A DNA stretch of 64,000 nt from Sulfurimonas sp. SAG-AH-194-I05 (GCF_029215955.1 NZ_JAEMVA010000003.1:27199-91198), one strand, 5' to 3'; shown: positions 54,066 through 62,864, counted from the stretch's first letter. The notes: generated from the sequence alone by a model not told the origin. Program-made: numbers and translations.

Positions 54066-54806
54066 TTGAAAAAACTTGTAGCATTTATTACTTCTGGATA
54101 CCCAGAAAAATCTTTTAGTATCGACTTAGCATTGGCACTTGGTGAAAGCGGTGTCGATACACTTGAACTTGGTGTTCCCTTTTCCGACCCTGTCGCAGAT
54201 GGACCTTTAATAGAAAAAGCAAATCATAAAGCCTTAGAGCTCGGGTTTACATTTCAAGACTTACTTGAAATATCACACGTAGTAGCACCAAAAATAGACA
54301 CGCTATGGATGGGTTACTTTAATAGCTTTTACCAACAAAGTATGGAAAAGCTTATTCCACATGCTAAAGAACTTGGGGTGAACGGATTGATTATTCCTGA
54401 CTTACCACATGAAGAAGCCCTCCTATATAAAGACTTATTTCAAAAAAATGAAATAGCCAACATTAGTTTTGTAGCTCCTACTGATAGTGACAAAAGAATC
54501 CAAGAAGTTGTAAGCGATGCACAGAAATTTATCTATATGGTTGCATATACTGGCATAACAGGGTCCGGAGTAAGTGAAGACTTACAACCTTTTTTACGTT
54601 CTATAAAAAAACACACGCAAACACCTGTCTATGTCGGGTTTGGTGTTAACACAAAAACTGCTCGAGAAAAAGTAAAAGGGGCAGATGGTGTAATTGTAGG
54701 AAGTGCTTTTATAGATATTCTCTTACGTGATAACCTTAATTATTCGCAAAAAATTCAAGAGTGTAGTACTATAGCAAAAGTTTTAAAAAGTGAAATAAAT
54801 TCTTAG
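54066..54806 (+). CDS. trpA: Tryptophan synthase alpha subunit
   Basis: Splits indole-3-glycerol phosphate to indole and glyceraldehyde 3-phosphate. 246 residues. Catalytic Glu34 in TLELGVPFSDP and Asp45 in ADGP; phosphate loop VGFGVNTKTAREK and GADGVIVGSAF. Start is TTG directly after the Hpt stop codon. trpB is not in the window. Two tRNA genes follow on the other strand. Confidence 0.95.
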   Translation: MKKLVAFITSGYPEKSFSIDLALALGESGVDTLELGVPFSDPVADGPLIEKANHKALELGFTFQDLLEISHVVAPKIDTLWMGYFNSFYQQSMEKLIPHAKELGVNGLIIPDLPHEEALLYKDLFQKNEIANISFVAPTDSDKRIQEVVSDAQKFIYMVAYTGITGSGVSEDLQPFLRSIKKHTQTPVYVGFGVNTKTAREKVKGADGVIVGSAFIDILLRDNLNYSQKIQECSTIAKVLKSEINS

Positions 54807-54826
54807 TGGATGATTCTATATAAGGT

Positions 54827-54903
<77 letters not shown>

Positions 54904-54937
54904 ATGTTTAAGCATATGTAAATACTCTATAAATAAA

Positions 54938-55014
54938 TGGTGCGCTCGACGGGATTCGAACCTGTGACCGCTGGTACCGCAAACCAGTGCTCTATCCAGC
55001 TGAGCTACGAACGC
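54938..55014 (-). tRNA. tRNA-Arg (GCG)
   Basis: 77 bases including CCA. Acceptor GCGTTCG/CGAGCGC, D-arm GCTC...GAGC, anticodon stem CTGGT/ACCAG with loop TTGCGGT giving anticodon GCG, T-arm ACAGG TTCGAAT CCCGT. It would read CGC and CGU by standard wobble, replacing the A34/inosine ACG tRNA that most bacteria use. 34 bases from tRNA-fMet, same strand. Confidence 0.92.
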
Positions 55015-55064
55015 ACACTATCTCTTTTGAGAGAACGAAATTATAGCAGTCTTAGCTTATAGTA

Positions 55065-55286
55065 TTATAAAATATCTATCTTTTTTGTAATTTCGTCTAT
55101 TTTCTCATCTATTGTATACAGTTCATAGGTTTTTCTAACATATGCTTGTAGTAAAAGCTTAAGGTCATTGTTTCCGTCAATATTAAAATCTTTTGCCATT
55201 TTTTTTTCTAAATAAACAGCGAACTCTTCTTCAACATCAACATCAAAACGACGACCACCAACGTGTAAACCTATTTTTTTTGCCAC
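55065..55286 (-). CDS. ZapA-like cell division protein
   Basis: 73 residues. Begins VGLHVGGRRFDVDVEEEF in outline, a beta-hairpin like ZapA, followed by a helix (LKLLLQAYVRKTYELYTIDEKIDEITKK) suited to a coiled-coil. Shorter than E. coli ZapA (109). ZapA bundles FtsZ filaments. The partner-like coiled-coil gene 55291-55518 lies 4 bases upstream in the same direction, a ZapB/ZapA-like arrangement. Assignment by pattern, moderate. Confidence 0.5.
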   Translation of the reverse strand: MAKKIGLHVGGRRFDVDVEEEFAVYLEKKMAKDFNIDGNNDLKLLLQAYVRKTYELYTIDEKIDEITKKIDIL

Positions 55287-55290
55287 AAAT

Positions 55291-55518
55291 CTAGCCTAAA
55301 ATACTTTCTATTTTACTTACTATCTCTTCTATTTCTAAATCTTTCATAGCATTTTCATCTGATAGTTTTTCTATCTCTTGGTCTTTTAATTCTTTTTCTG
55401 CTTTTAAAGCCATTAGCTCATTACGAATCATTTCGTTTTCACCTTTTAAAGAGTTATATTGTTGTACTATTTGTGATACTTTATCGTTAAGTTTGTCTAA
55501 ACTATTTTGGTTTTCCAT
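55291..55518 (-). CDS. Small coiled-coil protein (ZapB-like)
   Basis: 75 residues, almost entirely coiled-coil by heptad pattern (IVQQYNSLKGENEMIRNELM, EKLSDENAMKDLEIEEIVSK). No other domain. Length and composition resemble ZapB, a coiled-coil partner of ZapA at the division site. Co-transcribed with the ZapA-like gene. FabG gene lies upstream on the same strand. Confidence 0.5.
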   Translation of the reverse strand: MENQNSLDKLNDKVSQIVQQYNSLKGENEMIRNELMALKAEKELKDQEIEKLSDENAMKDLEIEEIVSKIESILG

Positions 55519-55613
55519 GAAAATTTTCCTATTTTTTATATAAATGCAATTCTATCACAAAAAGTGAACGAAATGCACCTTATGAACGAGATTAGAGAAT
55601 ATAAACCCCAATT

Positions 55614-56360
55614 CTACGCCATATTCATTCCACCATTCACCTTAAGCGTTTCTCCCGTTATATAACTTGCATGGTCTGAAAGTAAAAATGCAGTAGCTTC
55701 TGCAACTTCTTTAGCACCACCCATACGTTTCATAGGTATTTTTGCATTGATTCCATCTTTAATCTCATCTGACAAGCCTTCTGTCATTTCAGTTGCTATA
55801 AATCCTGGTGTTATTGAGTTATAACGTATACCACTTGTAGCCGCTTCAATTGCAAAACTTTTTGTCATTGCGATAACCCCACCTTTACTTGCAGCATAAT
55901 TTGTCTGACCAGCATTCCCTGTTTCACCAATAATTGAAGCAATATTTACAACTGAACCAAACTTTTTCTTTCGCATTGCTTTCATAGATTCACGGCATCC
56001 AACAAAAGTAGACGTAAGATTTGCATTAATAACAGACATAAAATCATCTGTTTTCATACGAAGGGCTAGTTTATCGTTTGTAATACCCGCATTATTCACA
56101 AGATACGAAATTGCACCATCGCTATCTAGTATCGTTTTTATAGCGTCAACAAAAGCAGCTTCATCACTTACATCAAAACCAATAACAGCAGCTGTTCCAC
56201 CAGCAGCCTCAATAGCTTCTTTTACTGCGTCAGCTTCTTTTGCCCCACTTCTATAATGAACCCAAACCTTTAAACCAAAACCAGCTAACGTTTTTGCAAT
56301 CTCTGCACCAATACCACGACTTGAACCTGTTACTAAAACATTTTTTCCTGAAAATTTCAT
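55614..56360 (-). CDS. fabG: 3-oxoacyl-ACP reductase
   Basis: NADPH-dependent reduction step of fatty acid elongation. 248 residues, short-chain dehydrogenase. Cofactor motif TGSSRGIGAEIAKTL, active-site Asn114, Ser142, Tyr155 and Lys159 (YAASKGG). C-terminal ASYITGETLKVNGGMNMA is typical FabG. acpP, usually next to fabG in this phylum, is not seen in the 65-base gap before gpmI. Confidence 0.95.
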   Translation of the reverse strand: MKFSGKNVLVTGSSRGIGAEIAKTLAGFGLKVWVHYRSGAKEADAVKEAIEAAGGTAAVIGFDVSDEAAFVDAIKTILDSDGAISYLVNNAGITNDKLALRMKTDDFMSVINANLTSTFVGCRESMKAMRKKKFGSVVNIASIIGETGNAGQTNYAASKGGVIAMTKSFAIEAATSGIRYNSITPGFIATEMTEGLSDEIKDGINAKIPMKRMGGAKEVAEATAFLLSDHASYITGETLKVNGGMNMA

Positions 56361-56425
56361 ATTCTATTTTTCCTTAATTTTATTTTATTATTTAAAGCAC
56401 CTAAGTGCGTGAGCTTTGTGAATCA

Positions 56426-57901
56426 TTAAATGAGTGCATGATCCATCTCTTTGGGTATTGCAATATCCATAAGACTTAAAACAGTAGGCGCTATATTATT
56501 TAAACCACCACATTCTACTTTTGTAACACCCTCTGCCATTACAAAACACCAAACCTTACCAACTGTATGATTTGTAAGCGTATTACCCTCATCATCTTTC
56601 ATCTCTTCACAGTTTCCATGGTCAGAAGTGATGATAAGCGCATAATCATTCTTTTTAGCATTTTCTATAATTCTTCCTAGTTGTTCATCAACTGCTGTAA
56701 CTGCTGTTTTTGCAGCTTCTATATTACCAGTGTGACCAACCATATCACCATTTGCAAAATTCACAACTACAAAGTCATAAGCATCATCCATAGCACTAAG
56801 AACCGCGTCTCCTACTAAGGATGCGTTCATCTCCGGTTGCATATCATATGTTTTTACATCAGGAGAGGGAATCAATATCCGTGTTTCATTCTCATAAGGC
56901 TCATCTATACCACCATTTAAAAAGAATGTTACATGTGCATATTTTTCTGTCTCAGCAGTATGGAGTTGTCGTAATCCACATGTAGCAATAACTTCTGCTA
57001 AAGTATTTTGCGGAGAATCTTTTCTAAAAAGAACAGGATACGTAAAGCTTTTGTCATACTCTGTAATCGTTGCGATGTTGAGTTCTAATTTTCTTCGTGA
57101 AAATTCTGAAAAGTTTACATCACCAAGAGCAGTTACTAACTCTCGCATTCTATCACTTCTAAAGTTTATGGTTAATATACTGTCACCATCTTTAACCCCA
57201 TCGTAGCCTTCAAAAGCGGTAGGTTCAACAAACTCGTCTGTCTCGCCCATAGAATAAGAATGCCCTATATAGCCTTGTGGATTCCAGTCTGTCTTAGGCG
57301 TTGCATCAACAATAGCTTCATAACCTCTTTGTACTCTTTGCCATCTATTGTCTCTATCCATAGTATAAAAACGTCCTGAAACAGTTGCTATACTTATGTT
57401 TTCGTCAAGCGCAGATTCAACTTGCTTTATATATTTGGCCGCTGAAGTTGGTGAAACATCTCTTCCATCTGTAATAAGGTGAAGAAAAACTTTTTTACCC
57501 TTTTTTGAAGCAATTTTTGCAAGTCCTAAAAAATGGTCTATATGTGAATGCACACCACCATCACTAAGTAAACCAATAAGATGCAAACGTTCTGATTTTT
57601 CCATTAATACCTTGAATTCGTGGTTGTCTTGTAAAGTATTTTCACTCAGGGCTAAAGATATTTTTACTAAATCTTGGTAAAGTATACGTCCACTTCCAAT
57701 ACTCATGTGCCCTACTTCAGAGTTACCCATTTGCCCCTCAGGAAGCCCAACACTTAGACCAAAGGTATCTATTAATGCATGTGGAACCTCTTTAAAAAGT
57801 TTGTCATAGCTTGGTTTTGTGGCATTAAAAAAAGCATTATGCTCTGTTTTAGGACTAAACCCTATGCCATCTGTAATTACTAAAATTGCTTTTTTCGCCA
57901 A
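56426..57901 (-). CDS. gpmI: 2,3-bisphosphoglycerate-independent phosphoglycerate mutase
   Basis: Interconverts 3- and 2-phosphoglycerate. Metalloenzyme of the alkaline phosphatase superfamily. I start at TTG 57901 (AKKAILVITDGIGFSP), preceded by GGCGGA, giving 491 residues, the size of the H. pylori enzyme; an ATG 15 bases upstream is possible but has no ribosome-binding site. Catalytic Ser in GQMGNSEVGHMSIG, Mn ligands in DGRDVSPTSAAKY, HITSDHGNCEEM-like (ITSDHGNCEEM) and NHTVGKVWC. Divergent from mraY. Confidence 0.93.
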   Translation of the reverse strand: MAKKAILVITDGIGFSPKTEHNAFFNATKPSYDKLFKEVPHALIDTFGLSVGLPEGQMGNSEVGHMSIGSGRILYQDLVKISLALSENTLQDNHEFKVLMEKSERLHLIGLLSDGGVHSHIDHFLGLAKIASKKGKKVFLHLITDGRDVSPTSAAKYIKQVESALDENISIATVSGRFYTMDRDNRWQRVQRGYEAIVDATPKTDWNPQGYIGHSYSMGETDEFVEPTAFEGYDGVKDGDSILTINFRSDRMRELVTALGDVNFSEFSRRKLELNIATITEYDKSFTYPVLFRKDSPQNTLAEVIATCGLRQLHTAETEKYAHVTFFLNGGIDEPYENETRILIPSPDVKTYDMQPEMNASLVGDAVLSAMDDAYDFVVVNFANGDMVGHTGNIEAAKTAVTAVDEQLGRIIENAKKNDYALIITSDHGNCEEMKDDEGNTLTNHTVGKVWCFVMAEGVTKVECGGLNNIAPTVLSLMDIAIPKEMDHALI

Positions 57902-57987
57902 TATTTCCGCCCTCATTAATAAAGATTTGTTAGATTATACTATAATACAATAATTATATATACAACACCTAATACATAGGACATCAT

Positions 57988-59049
57988 TTGCTTTACTGGC
58001 TTCATCAAATACTTGACATAAATATACTGGGCTACATTACTATACGTGCTGGTATTTCTTTTTTTATCGCACTTTTTTTAACACTTTTTTTAATGCCACT
58101 ATTTATAAAATGGGCACAAAGAACTTCAAGCGTGCAACCTATAAATGAATGGGCACCCCAAAGACATAAGGAAAAAGCTTCTACTCCAACTATGGGCGGT
58201 GTCGTTTTTATATTTGCAACTCTAGTAGCTTCACTTTTAACCATAAAATTCTCTAACATGTATGCAGTTGGTGGATTATTAACACTTTTTCTTTTTGCCA
58301 TCATTGGTTTTCAAGATGATTATGCAAAGGTGAAAAAAAATGAAAACCTAGCCGGTTTAAAAGCAAGAACAAAATTATTTTTCCAAATTGTAGCTGCTGT
58401 AACTATCTCTTCATTTTTGTGTATATTTGCAGATTTCAACACAGACTTGTATGTTCCCTTTTTTAAATCACCTGTTTTAGACATGGGAATATTTTCTATT
58501 ATACTGTGGGTTCTTGTAATTATTGCAACTTCAAATGCAGTGAACCTAACAGATGGTCTTGATGGTCTCGCTACAGTACCCTCACTTGCTGCTCTTTCTT
58601 CTTTTGTAATTATCATTTATATCACAGGACATGCAAGCTTGAGTGCATACCTTTTAATGCCAAACTTTGATATTGGCGAAGTTGCTATTATTGCAGCGGC
58701 TCTGATGGGTGCTTTAAGTGGTTTTCTTTGGTTTAACTGCCATCCTGCTGAAATTTTTATGGGGGATAGTGGTTCACTTACTGTTGGTGCATTTTTAGGC
58801 TACCTTGCAATCATTTCAAAAAGTGAAATTTTACTTCTTTTAATCGGTTCTATTTTTGTAATAGAAACTCTTTCAGTTATTTTACAAGTAGGTTCTTTTA
58901 AGCTTCGTAAAAAAAGAGTTTTTTTAATGGCTCCGATTCATCACCATTTCGAGATGAAAAACTGGGCAGAAAACAAGATCATCGTAAGGTTCTGGATTAT
59001 AGCTATTTTGTCAAATCTTCTCGCACTTATGTCCCTTAAAATACGATAA
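57988..59049 (+). CDS. mraY: Phospho-N-acetylmuramoyl-pentapeptide transferase
   Basis: Makes lipid I of peptidoglycan. 353 residues with ten membrane helices. TTG start with AGGA 6 bases upstream. Conserved loops: STPTMGGVVF, FQDDYAKVKKNENLAGL (Asp pair for Mg2+), NLTDGLDGLA, FNCHPAEIFMGDSGSL and PIHHHFE. Its stop overlaps the murD start by one base (TAATG). Confidence 0.96.
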   Translation: MLYWLHQILDINILGYITIRAGISFFIALFLTLFLMPLFIKWAQRTSSVQPINEWAPQRHKEKASTPTMGGVVFIFATLVASLLTIKFSNMYAVGGLLTLFLFAIIGFQDDYAKVKKNENLAGLKARTKLFFQIVAAVTISSFLCIFADFNTDLYVPFFKSPVLDMGIFSIILWVLVIIATSNAVNLTDGLDGLATVPSLAALSSFVIIIYITGHASLSAYLLMPNFDIGEVAIIAAALMGALSGFLWFNCHPAEIFMGDSGSLTVGAFLGYLAIISKSEILLLLIGSIFVIETLSVILQVGSFKLRKKRVFLMAPIHHHFEMKNWAENKIIVRFWIIAILSNLLALMSLKIR

Positions 59050-60248
59050 TGGCACGCGTTTCTCTTTTTGGTTATGGTGGAACAACAAAGGCTGTTGCAA
59101 AACATATTCCACATGCTGTGTTTTATGATGACAAATGTGTAAAACCTTTTGTTGATGAAGATGGATTTCAGGTAAAACCATCAAGCGAATTTAATGCAGA
59201 GTACTCAGATTTAGAGATTACATCACCTGGAATTCCCCCTTCAAACCCACTTGTTTTAAATGCTAGAAATCTCATTAGTGAATACGACTACTTTGAAAAA
59301 GATATGCCTTTAAGTATTTGGATAAGTGGCACAAATGGAAAAACAACTACAACCCAGATGATGCACCACCTCTTAAAAGAGCATGGTTCTCTTGCTGGTG
59401 GCAACATTGGAACGCCATTAGGTTTATTAAATCCACATGCTACCATGTGGATTTTAGAGACAAGTTCTTTTACTATGCACTATACAAAGAAAGCAAGTCC
59501 AAACATTTATGTTCTTCTTCCAATAAACCCTGACCATCTTACATGGCATGGAACTATGGACGAATATGTTAATGCGAAATTAAAACCTCTTAAGACAATG
59601 AAAGAAGGTGAAATCGCTATTTTACCACATGCATATAAAAACATTCAAACAAAAGCACATGTAATCACCTATAGAGATGAAAATGATTTAGCAAAACACT
59701 TTAAAATCGACACGTCAAAAGTTAAATTTAAAGGCGCTTTTCTTGCGGATGCTCTTCTTGCCATGGCATGTGAAAAAATTCTTTTTGATGGTATAGATTA
59801 TGAAAAAATCAATGCCTTTGAGCTTGATCCTCACAGACAAGAAGAACTCTATGATTCAAAAAAGAGACTATGGGTAAATGATACAAAGGCTACAAATATT
59901 GATGCAACTATCGCTGCATTAAAACGCTACGAAGATTCAAGTATTCACCTTATTTTAGGTGGTGATGACAAGGGTGTTGATTTAAATGAGCTTTTTGAGT
60001 TCCTTCTCTCATGTAAAGTAAAAATCTATACTATTGGCTCAAACAAAGAAAAACTCTCTGCCTTAGCATGTACATACTCTATAAATGCCCAACTTTGTAA
60101 GCATTTAGCAGATGCAGTACAACAAATACATACTACTCTACAGGTCGGTGAAGTAGCCCTACTTTCTCCCGCGGCATCAAGTCTAGATGAGTTCACTTCT
60201 TATGCGCAACGTGGAGATGCATTTAAAGAAGCAGTGCGAGTACTTTAA
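59049..60248 (+). CDS. murD: UDP-N-acetylmuramoyl-L-alanine-D-glutamate ligase
   Basis: Adds D-Glu to UDP-MurNAc-Ala. 399 residues, shorter than E. coli (438) but usual for Campylobacterota. ATP loop ISGTNGKTTTTQMM, then NPDHLTWHGTMDEYVNAK, C-terminal domain with WVNDTKATNIDATIAAL and LILGGDDKGVD. Translationally coupled to mraY; purN follows after 2 bases. Confidence 0.95.
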   Translation: MARVSLFGYGGTTKAVAKHIPHAVFYDDKCVKPFVDEDGFQVKPSSEFNAEYSDLEITSPGIPPSNPLVLNARNLISEYDYFEKDMPLSIWISGTNGKTTTTQMMHHLLKEHGSLAGGNIGTPLGLLNPHATMWILETSSFTMHYTKKASPNIYVLLPINPDHLTWHGTMDEYVNAKLKPLKTMKEGEIAILPHAYKNIQTKAHVITYRDENDLAKHFKIDTSKVKFKGAFLADALLAMACEKILFDGIDYEKINAFELDPHRQEELYDSKKRLWVNDTKATNIDATIAALKRYEDSSIHLILGGDDKGVDLNELFEFLLSCKVKIYTIGSNKEKLSALACTYSINAQLCKHLADAVQQIHTTLQVGEVALLSPAASSLDEFTSYAQRGDAFKEAVRVL

Positions 60249-60250
60249 CT

Positions 60251-60811
60251 ATGAATATAGCAATATTAGCCTCTTATAATGCAAGTAGTTTAGATACGCT
60301 TCGTACAGCTATTCAAGACCGAACACTCGACTTAAATATTGTTCTTGTAATTTCAAACAACTCAAATGCAGTAGCCCTGCAAAAAGCAAAAGACTATAAA
60401 ATAAAAAACTACCTCATTAATACCCAAAATACTAAAAATCCTGAGGAAGCAATGCATGAACTTCTTAAACAGTATAACTGCGATTATGTACTTTTAGCAG
60501 GCTATATGAAAAAGATATCTTCGCTTATTACAAATAACTTCAAGGTTCTCAATTCGCACCCTTCTCTTCTTCCAAAATACGGAGGCAAAGGAATGTACGG
60601 AAAATTTGTTCACGAAGCCGTCATCAAGAACAATGAAACAACAAGTGGTGTAACAGTACATGAAGTAAATGAGAAGTATGATGATGGTAAAATCATCATT
60701 CAAAAGAAGCTTATTCTAGCATCGAATGAAAATGCGCAGACACTTGAGAAAAAAATTAAACAACTTGAACAAATAGCAGTTGTAGAAGCTTTTCAAAAAT
60801 GTTTGAAGTAA
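60251..60811 (+). CDS. purN: Phosphoribosylglycinamide formyltransferase (PurN-like)
   Basis: Transfers formyl from 10-formyl-THF to GAR in purine synthesis. 186 residues. Catalytic Asn and His in KVLNSHPSLLPKYGGKGMYG, Asp in VNEKYDDGKIIIQK, and LLAGYMKKISSLI. Overlaps the next gene by 13 bases. The N-terminal ILASYNASSLDTL differs from the usual GSGSNLQ, so a related formyltransferase is not fully excluded. Confidence 0.88.
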   Translation: MNIAILASYNASSLDTLRTAIQDRTLDLNIVLVISNNSNAVALQKAKDYKIKNYLINTQNTKNPEEAMHELLKQYNCDYVLLAGYMKKISSLITNNFKVLNSHPSLLPKYGGKGMYGKFVHEAVIKNNETTSGVTVHEVNEKYDDGKIIIQKKLILASNENAQTLEKKIKQLEQIAVVEAFQKCLK

Positions 60812-61398
60812 CAGATTTTATAGGAATGATAGCCTTTGCTATGAGTGGATTTTTCGTAGCCACAAGAAGTAAGCTTGATTTACTCGGTGTTCTCATTGCT
60901 ACTTTTTTAACAGCCTTAGGTGGTGGTATTTTAAGAGACATAGCAGTAAATAAAACACCTTATGCTTTTACATATGACTACCCTGTTGCTGTGGTTTTGT
61001 CTGTTCTTGTATTTATGATCGTATTTCGTTTTCATAAACGGGCAAGTATTGAGAATAAACCTCTTTTTATCATTAGTGACTCTATCGGTCTCATTTCCTT
61101 TAGTATATCAGGGGCACTTATAGCCATTGAGAGTCAACTCAATCTTGCCGGTGTTGTGATTATGTCTTTTTTAACTGCTGTAGGTGGTGGTATAGTTCGC
61201 GATGTATTTATTAATGAAGTTCCTTTTGTTCTCAAAACAGGGTTTTATGGAACAATAGCCTTACTTATTGGCATCGTTTTATACTATATGAAGGTATATA
61301 GTCTCATAACTCCGGTGAGCATTACTATACTATTTATTTCCTTTTTAACCCTTCGTTTTATTGCTTATTATAATAATTGGTCTATTCCTCTTAAATAG
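60799..61398 (+). CDS. TRIC/UPF0126-family membrane protein (YicG-like)
   Basis: 199 residues, two repeats of three helices plus one (TRIC fold). Each repeat holds the glycine-rich motif: TALGGGILRDIAV and TAVGGGIVRDVFI. Bacterial members have been studied as trimeric cation channels and as glycine transporters; this one cannot be assigned. Overlaps purN by 13 bases. Last gene before tRNA-Phe. Confidence 0.85.
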   Translation: MFEVTDFIGMIAFAMSGFFVATRSKLDLLGVLIATFLTALGGGILRDIAVNKTPYAFTYDYPVAVVLSVLVFMIVFRFHKRASIENKPLFIISDSIGLISFSISGALIAIESQLNLAGVVIMSFLTAVGGGIVRDVFINEVPFVLKTGFYGTIALLIGIVLYYMKVYSLITPVSITILFISFLTLRFIAYYNNWSIPLK

Positions 61399-61458
61399 TT
61401 TCTTTAAAATCAGCTAACTTTCAGCACGGTGAGGGTATACTTTCGGTCTTTAAAAGAT

Positions 61459-61534
61459 GGCCAATTAGCTCAGTCGGTAGAGCAACTGACTGAAAATCAG
61501 TGTGTCCTTGGTTCGATTCCGAGATTGGCCACCA
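61459..61534 (+). tRNA. tRNA-Phe (GAA)
   Basis: 76 bases including CCA. Acceptor GGCCAAT/ATTGGCC, D-arm GCTC...GAGC, anticodon stem ACTGA/TCAGT with loop CTGAAAA, anticodon GAA, T-arm TTGGTTCGATTCCGAG. It marks the border between core genes and the accessory segment to its right, a common integrase target, although no duplicate of its 3' end is seen in the window. Confidence 0.96.
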
Positions 61535-61589
61535 CCTTCCTTAAATGTAATTTAATCATTATTTAACTATACTAACTAATAATATTTAA

Positions 61590-61775
61590 GTTACTCTAAT
61601 ATGTACTACAATAAAAAATAAAGAAAGTTTAACTCATATACAAAAACAAGAGTTAATAATAATTCGAGATTTAGAGATTAAAAGCATAGGACTAGAAGTA
61701 AGTAATAATGATAAAGACACTATACTTATCGAATATAAAAAATTAGCAAGAACTCTTCACGGTATTAAAAAATAA
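61590..61775 (+). pseudogene. Start-less open frame, probably a gene fragment
   Basis: 61 open codons after a TAA, ending KLARTLHGIKK. The amino-acid composition is protein-like (KESLTHIQKQELIIIRDLE, charged helices), but no ATG, GTG or TTG opens it. Likely the remnant of a gene lost on integration next to tRNA-Phe, or a very small protein with a rare start. Confidence 0.3.
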
Positions 61776-61812
61776 TACAGTAAAAATTAGCCAAAAAAAA
61801 GCTAATTACATA

Positions 61813-62022
61813 ATGGAATCATTAAAACAAAAAGCCCTAAGTTTAGGGGCTTCACAAAGTGAAGTAGATAATTGCAAAAATGAACCTTGCTTAATAAAAC
61901 TTATTGCAAGATACGAAACTAATATTCAAGAGGAATGTTTAGAAAAACCACCTAAAAAAAATATTTTAGACGAACTAAGTAAACAGTGGATTCCCGAAGA
62001 GAAACCATATCTCAAATTATAA
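61813..62022 (+). CDS. Small hypothetical protein
   Basis: 69 residues, not recognised. Helical N-terminus (MESLKQKALSLGASQSEVDNC) with Cys-x4-Cys (CKNEPC), then KLIARYETNIQEEC and a Pro-rich tail (KPPKKNILDEL, IPEEKPYLKL). No clear ribosome-binding site, so the start is uncertain. It sits in the accessory segment. Confidence 0.4.
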   Translation: MESLKQKALSLGASQSEVDNCKNEPCLIKLIARYETNIQEECLEKPPKKNILDELSKQWIPEEKPYLKL

Positions 62023-62044
62023 TCTATTCTTTTCAAAAACCCCT

Positions 62045-62126
62045 CTCTTAGCTTAGAGATTAGAACGCTTTGCGTGAGTACCGTGTACTCGTTTTCGTAG
62101 AAAATTCAAGCTCGACCCTTTAGGGT
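62045..62126. repeat. Cluster of four short hairpins in an otherwise gene-free gap
   Basis: In about 80 bases: CTCT/AGAG (62045-62058), ACGC/GCGT (62065-62075), GAGTAC/GTACTC with loop CGT (62076-62090) and ACCCT/AGGGT (62115-62126). Richer in G+C than its surroundings. Could be a structured RNA, an intergenic repeat element or the upstream leader of the SHOCT gene. Confidence 0.4.
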
Positions 62127-62206
62127 AAGCCCCATTTCAAACTTAAACTCATCTAGTGTATACTTAGGGTAAGAAAAGAAAGCGAGAAGCTTAAAAAGGA
62201 TAAGAG

Positions 62207-62746
62207 ATGGGTTTAGGAAATATTATTGATGGAATGAGTAGTACGGAACAAGAAAAAGAAAGAGCGAAATTAGATGCCAAGATGTTCATCTATAAAAGAA
62301 TAAGTGAAAGAATAAGCTTTCTACTTGGAAATGGGATAATTATGTTTGTTCTCGCTGTACTTACAATGGGATTTTTATATAATGATGGAGTAATTTCCAA
62401 GCAATTTGGTTGGTTTTTGGTGGTTGTGATTCCTGCGTCTTTTATTTTTTTACTTGAATGGAGTGCTAGTAATATGCGTAAAAAGTATGGTCTTAGTTAT
62501 ACTGGGCAATATGTTATAGATGGTTTTGATGTTAAAGAAAATAGTTTTGATGAGAATATGTATGCGTTAGGCGATAAGTCTTCTTTATATGCTGATTGGG
62601 TGGCTGATGGTGGCTTAGAGAGAGTTGGGCATATTTCTGTGTCTGGTGTGTCTAGTGGAAAAGATTTAGGGTACTGGCATGGGCTTTTAAAAAGTGGGGC
62701 TATTACTGAAGACGAGTACGCTGTTAAGAAAGAAGAGTTGTTGTAG
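62207..62746 (+). CDS. Two-helix membrane protein with C-terminal SHOCT domain
   Basis: 179 residues. Cytoplasmic N-terminus, two membrane helices (about 43-63 and 69-88), then a soluble part ending in a SHOCT motif (GYWHGLLKSGAITEDEYAVKKEELL). SHOCT units are short oligomerisation or localisation tags. AAAGGATAAGAG precedes the ATG. No homologue of known function recognised. Lies in the accessory segment, with the short-RNA promoter directly behind its stop codon. Confidence 0.65.
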   Translation: MGLGNIIDGMSSTEQEKERAKLDAKMFIYKRISERISFLLGNGIIMFVLAVLTMGFLYNDGVISKQFGWFLVVVIPASFIFLLEWSASNMRKKYGLSYTGQYVIDGFDVKENSFDENMYALGDKSSLYADWVADGGLERVGHISVSGVSSGKDLGYWHGLLKSGAITEDEYAVKKEELL

Positions 62747-62765
62747 AGGGATTTTAAAATGACTA

Positions 62766-62774
62766 TGGTATAAT
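62766..62774 (+). promoter_or_regulatory. Extended -10 promoter of the short RNA
   Basis: TGGTATAAT: perfect extended -10. A transcription start at about 62781 is expected. Upstream DNA is the end of the SHOCT gene. Confidence 0.65.
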
Positions 62775-62780
62775 TATCTT

Positions 62781-62864
62781 GTGTAAACACTTTGACTCCC
62801 ATCTGCTTAACTAACAGATATAAGAGAGATTTAGGCTAAGGCTTCGGCTTTAGCCTTTTTTTTT
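62781..62864 (+). ncRNA. Candidate antitoxin small RNA (about 82 nt)
   Basis: Bounded by an extended -10 promoter and a strong terminator, with no useful open frame. The 5' region 62783-62800 is predicted single-stranded and reads GTAAACAC-TTTG-ACTCCC. Its two blocks are complementary to the GGGAGT ribosome-binding site and the GTGTTTAC start-codon region of the peptide gene at 62924 (6 + 8 bp around a 4-base internal loop). A small stem ATCTG/CAGAT follows at 62801-62819, then the UUCG-loop terminator stem. This is the layout of a trans-acting RNA antitoxin of a type I system. Expression and pairing are inferred. Confidence 0.6.
62833..62864 (+). terminator. UUCG-loop terminator of the short RNA
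   Basis: AGGCTAAGGC TTCG GCTTTAGCCT, ten base pairs (one G-T), followed by nine T. One of the clearest rho-independent terminators in the window. Confidence 0.92.
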
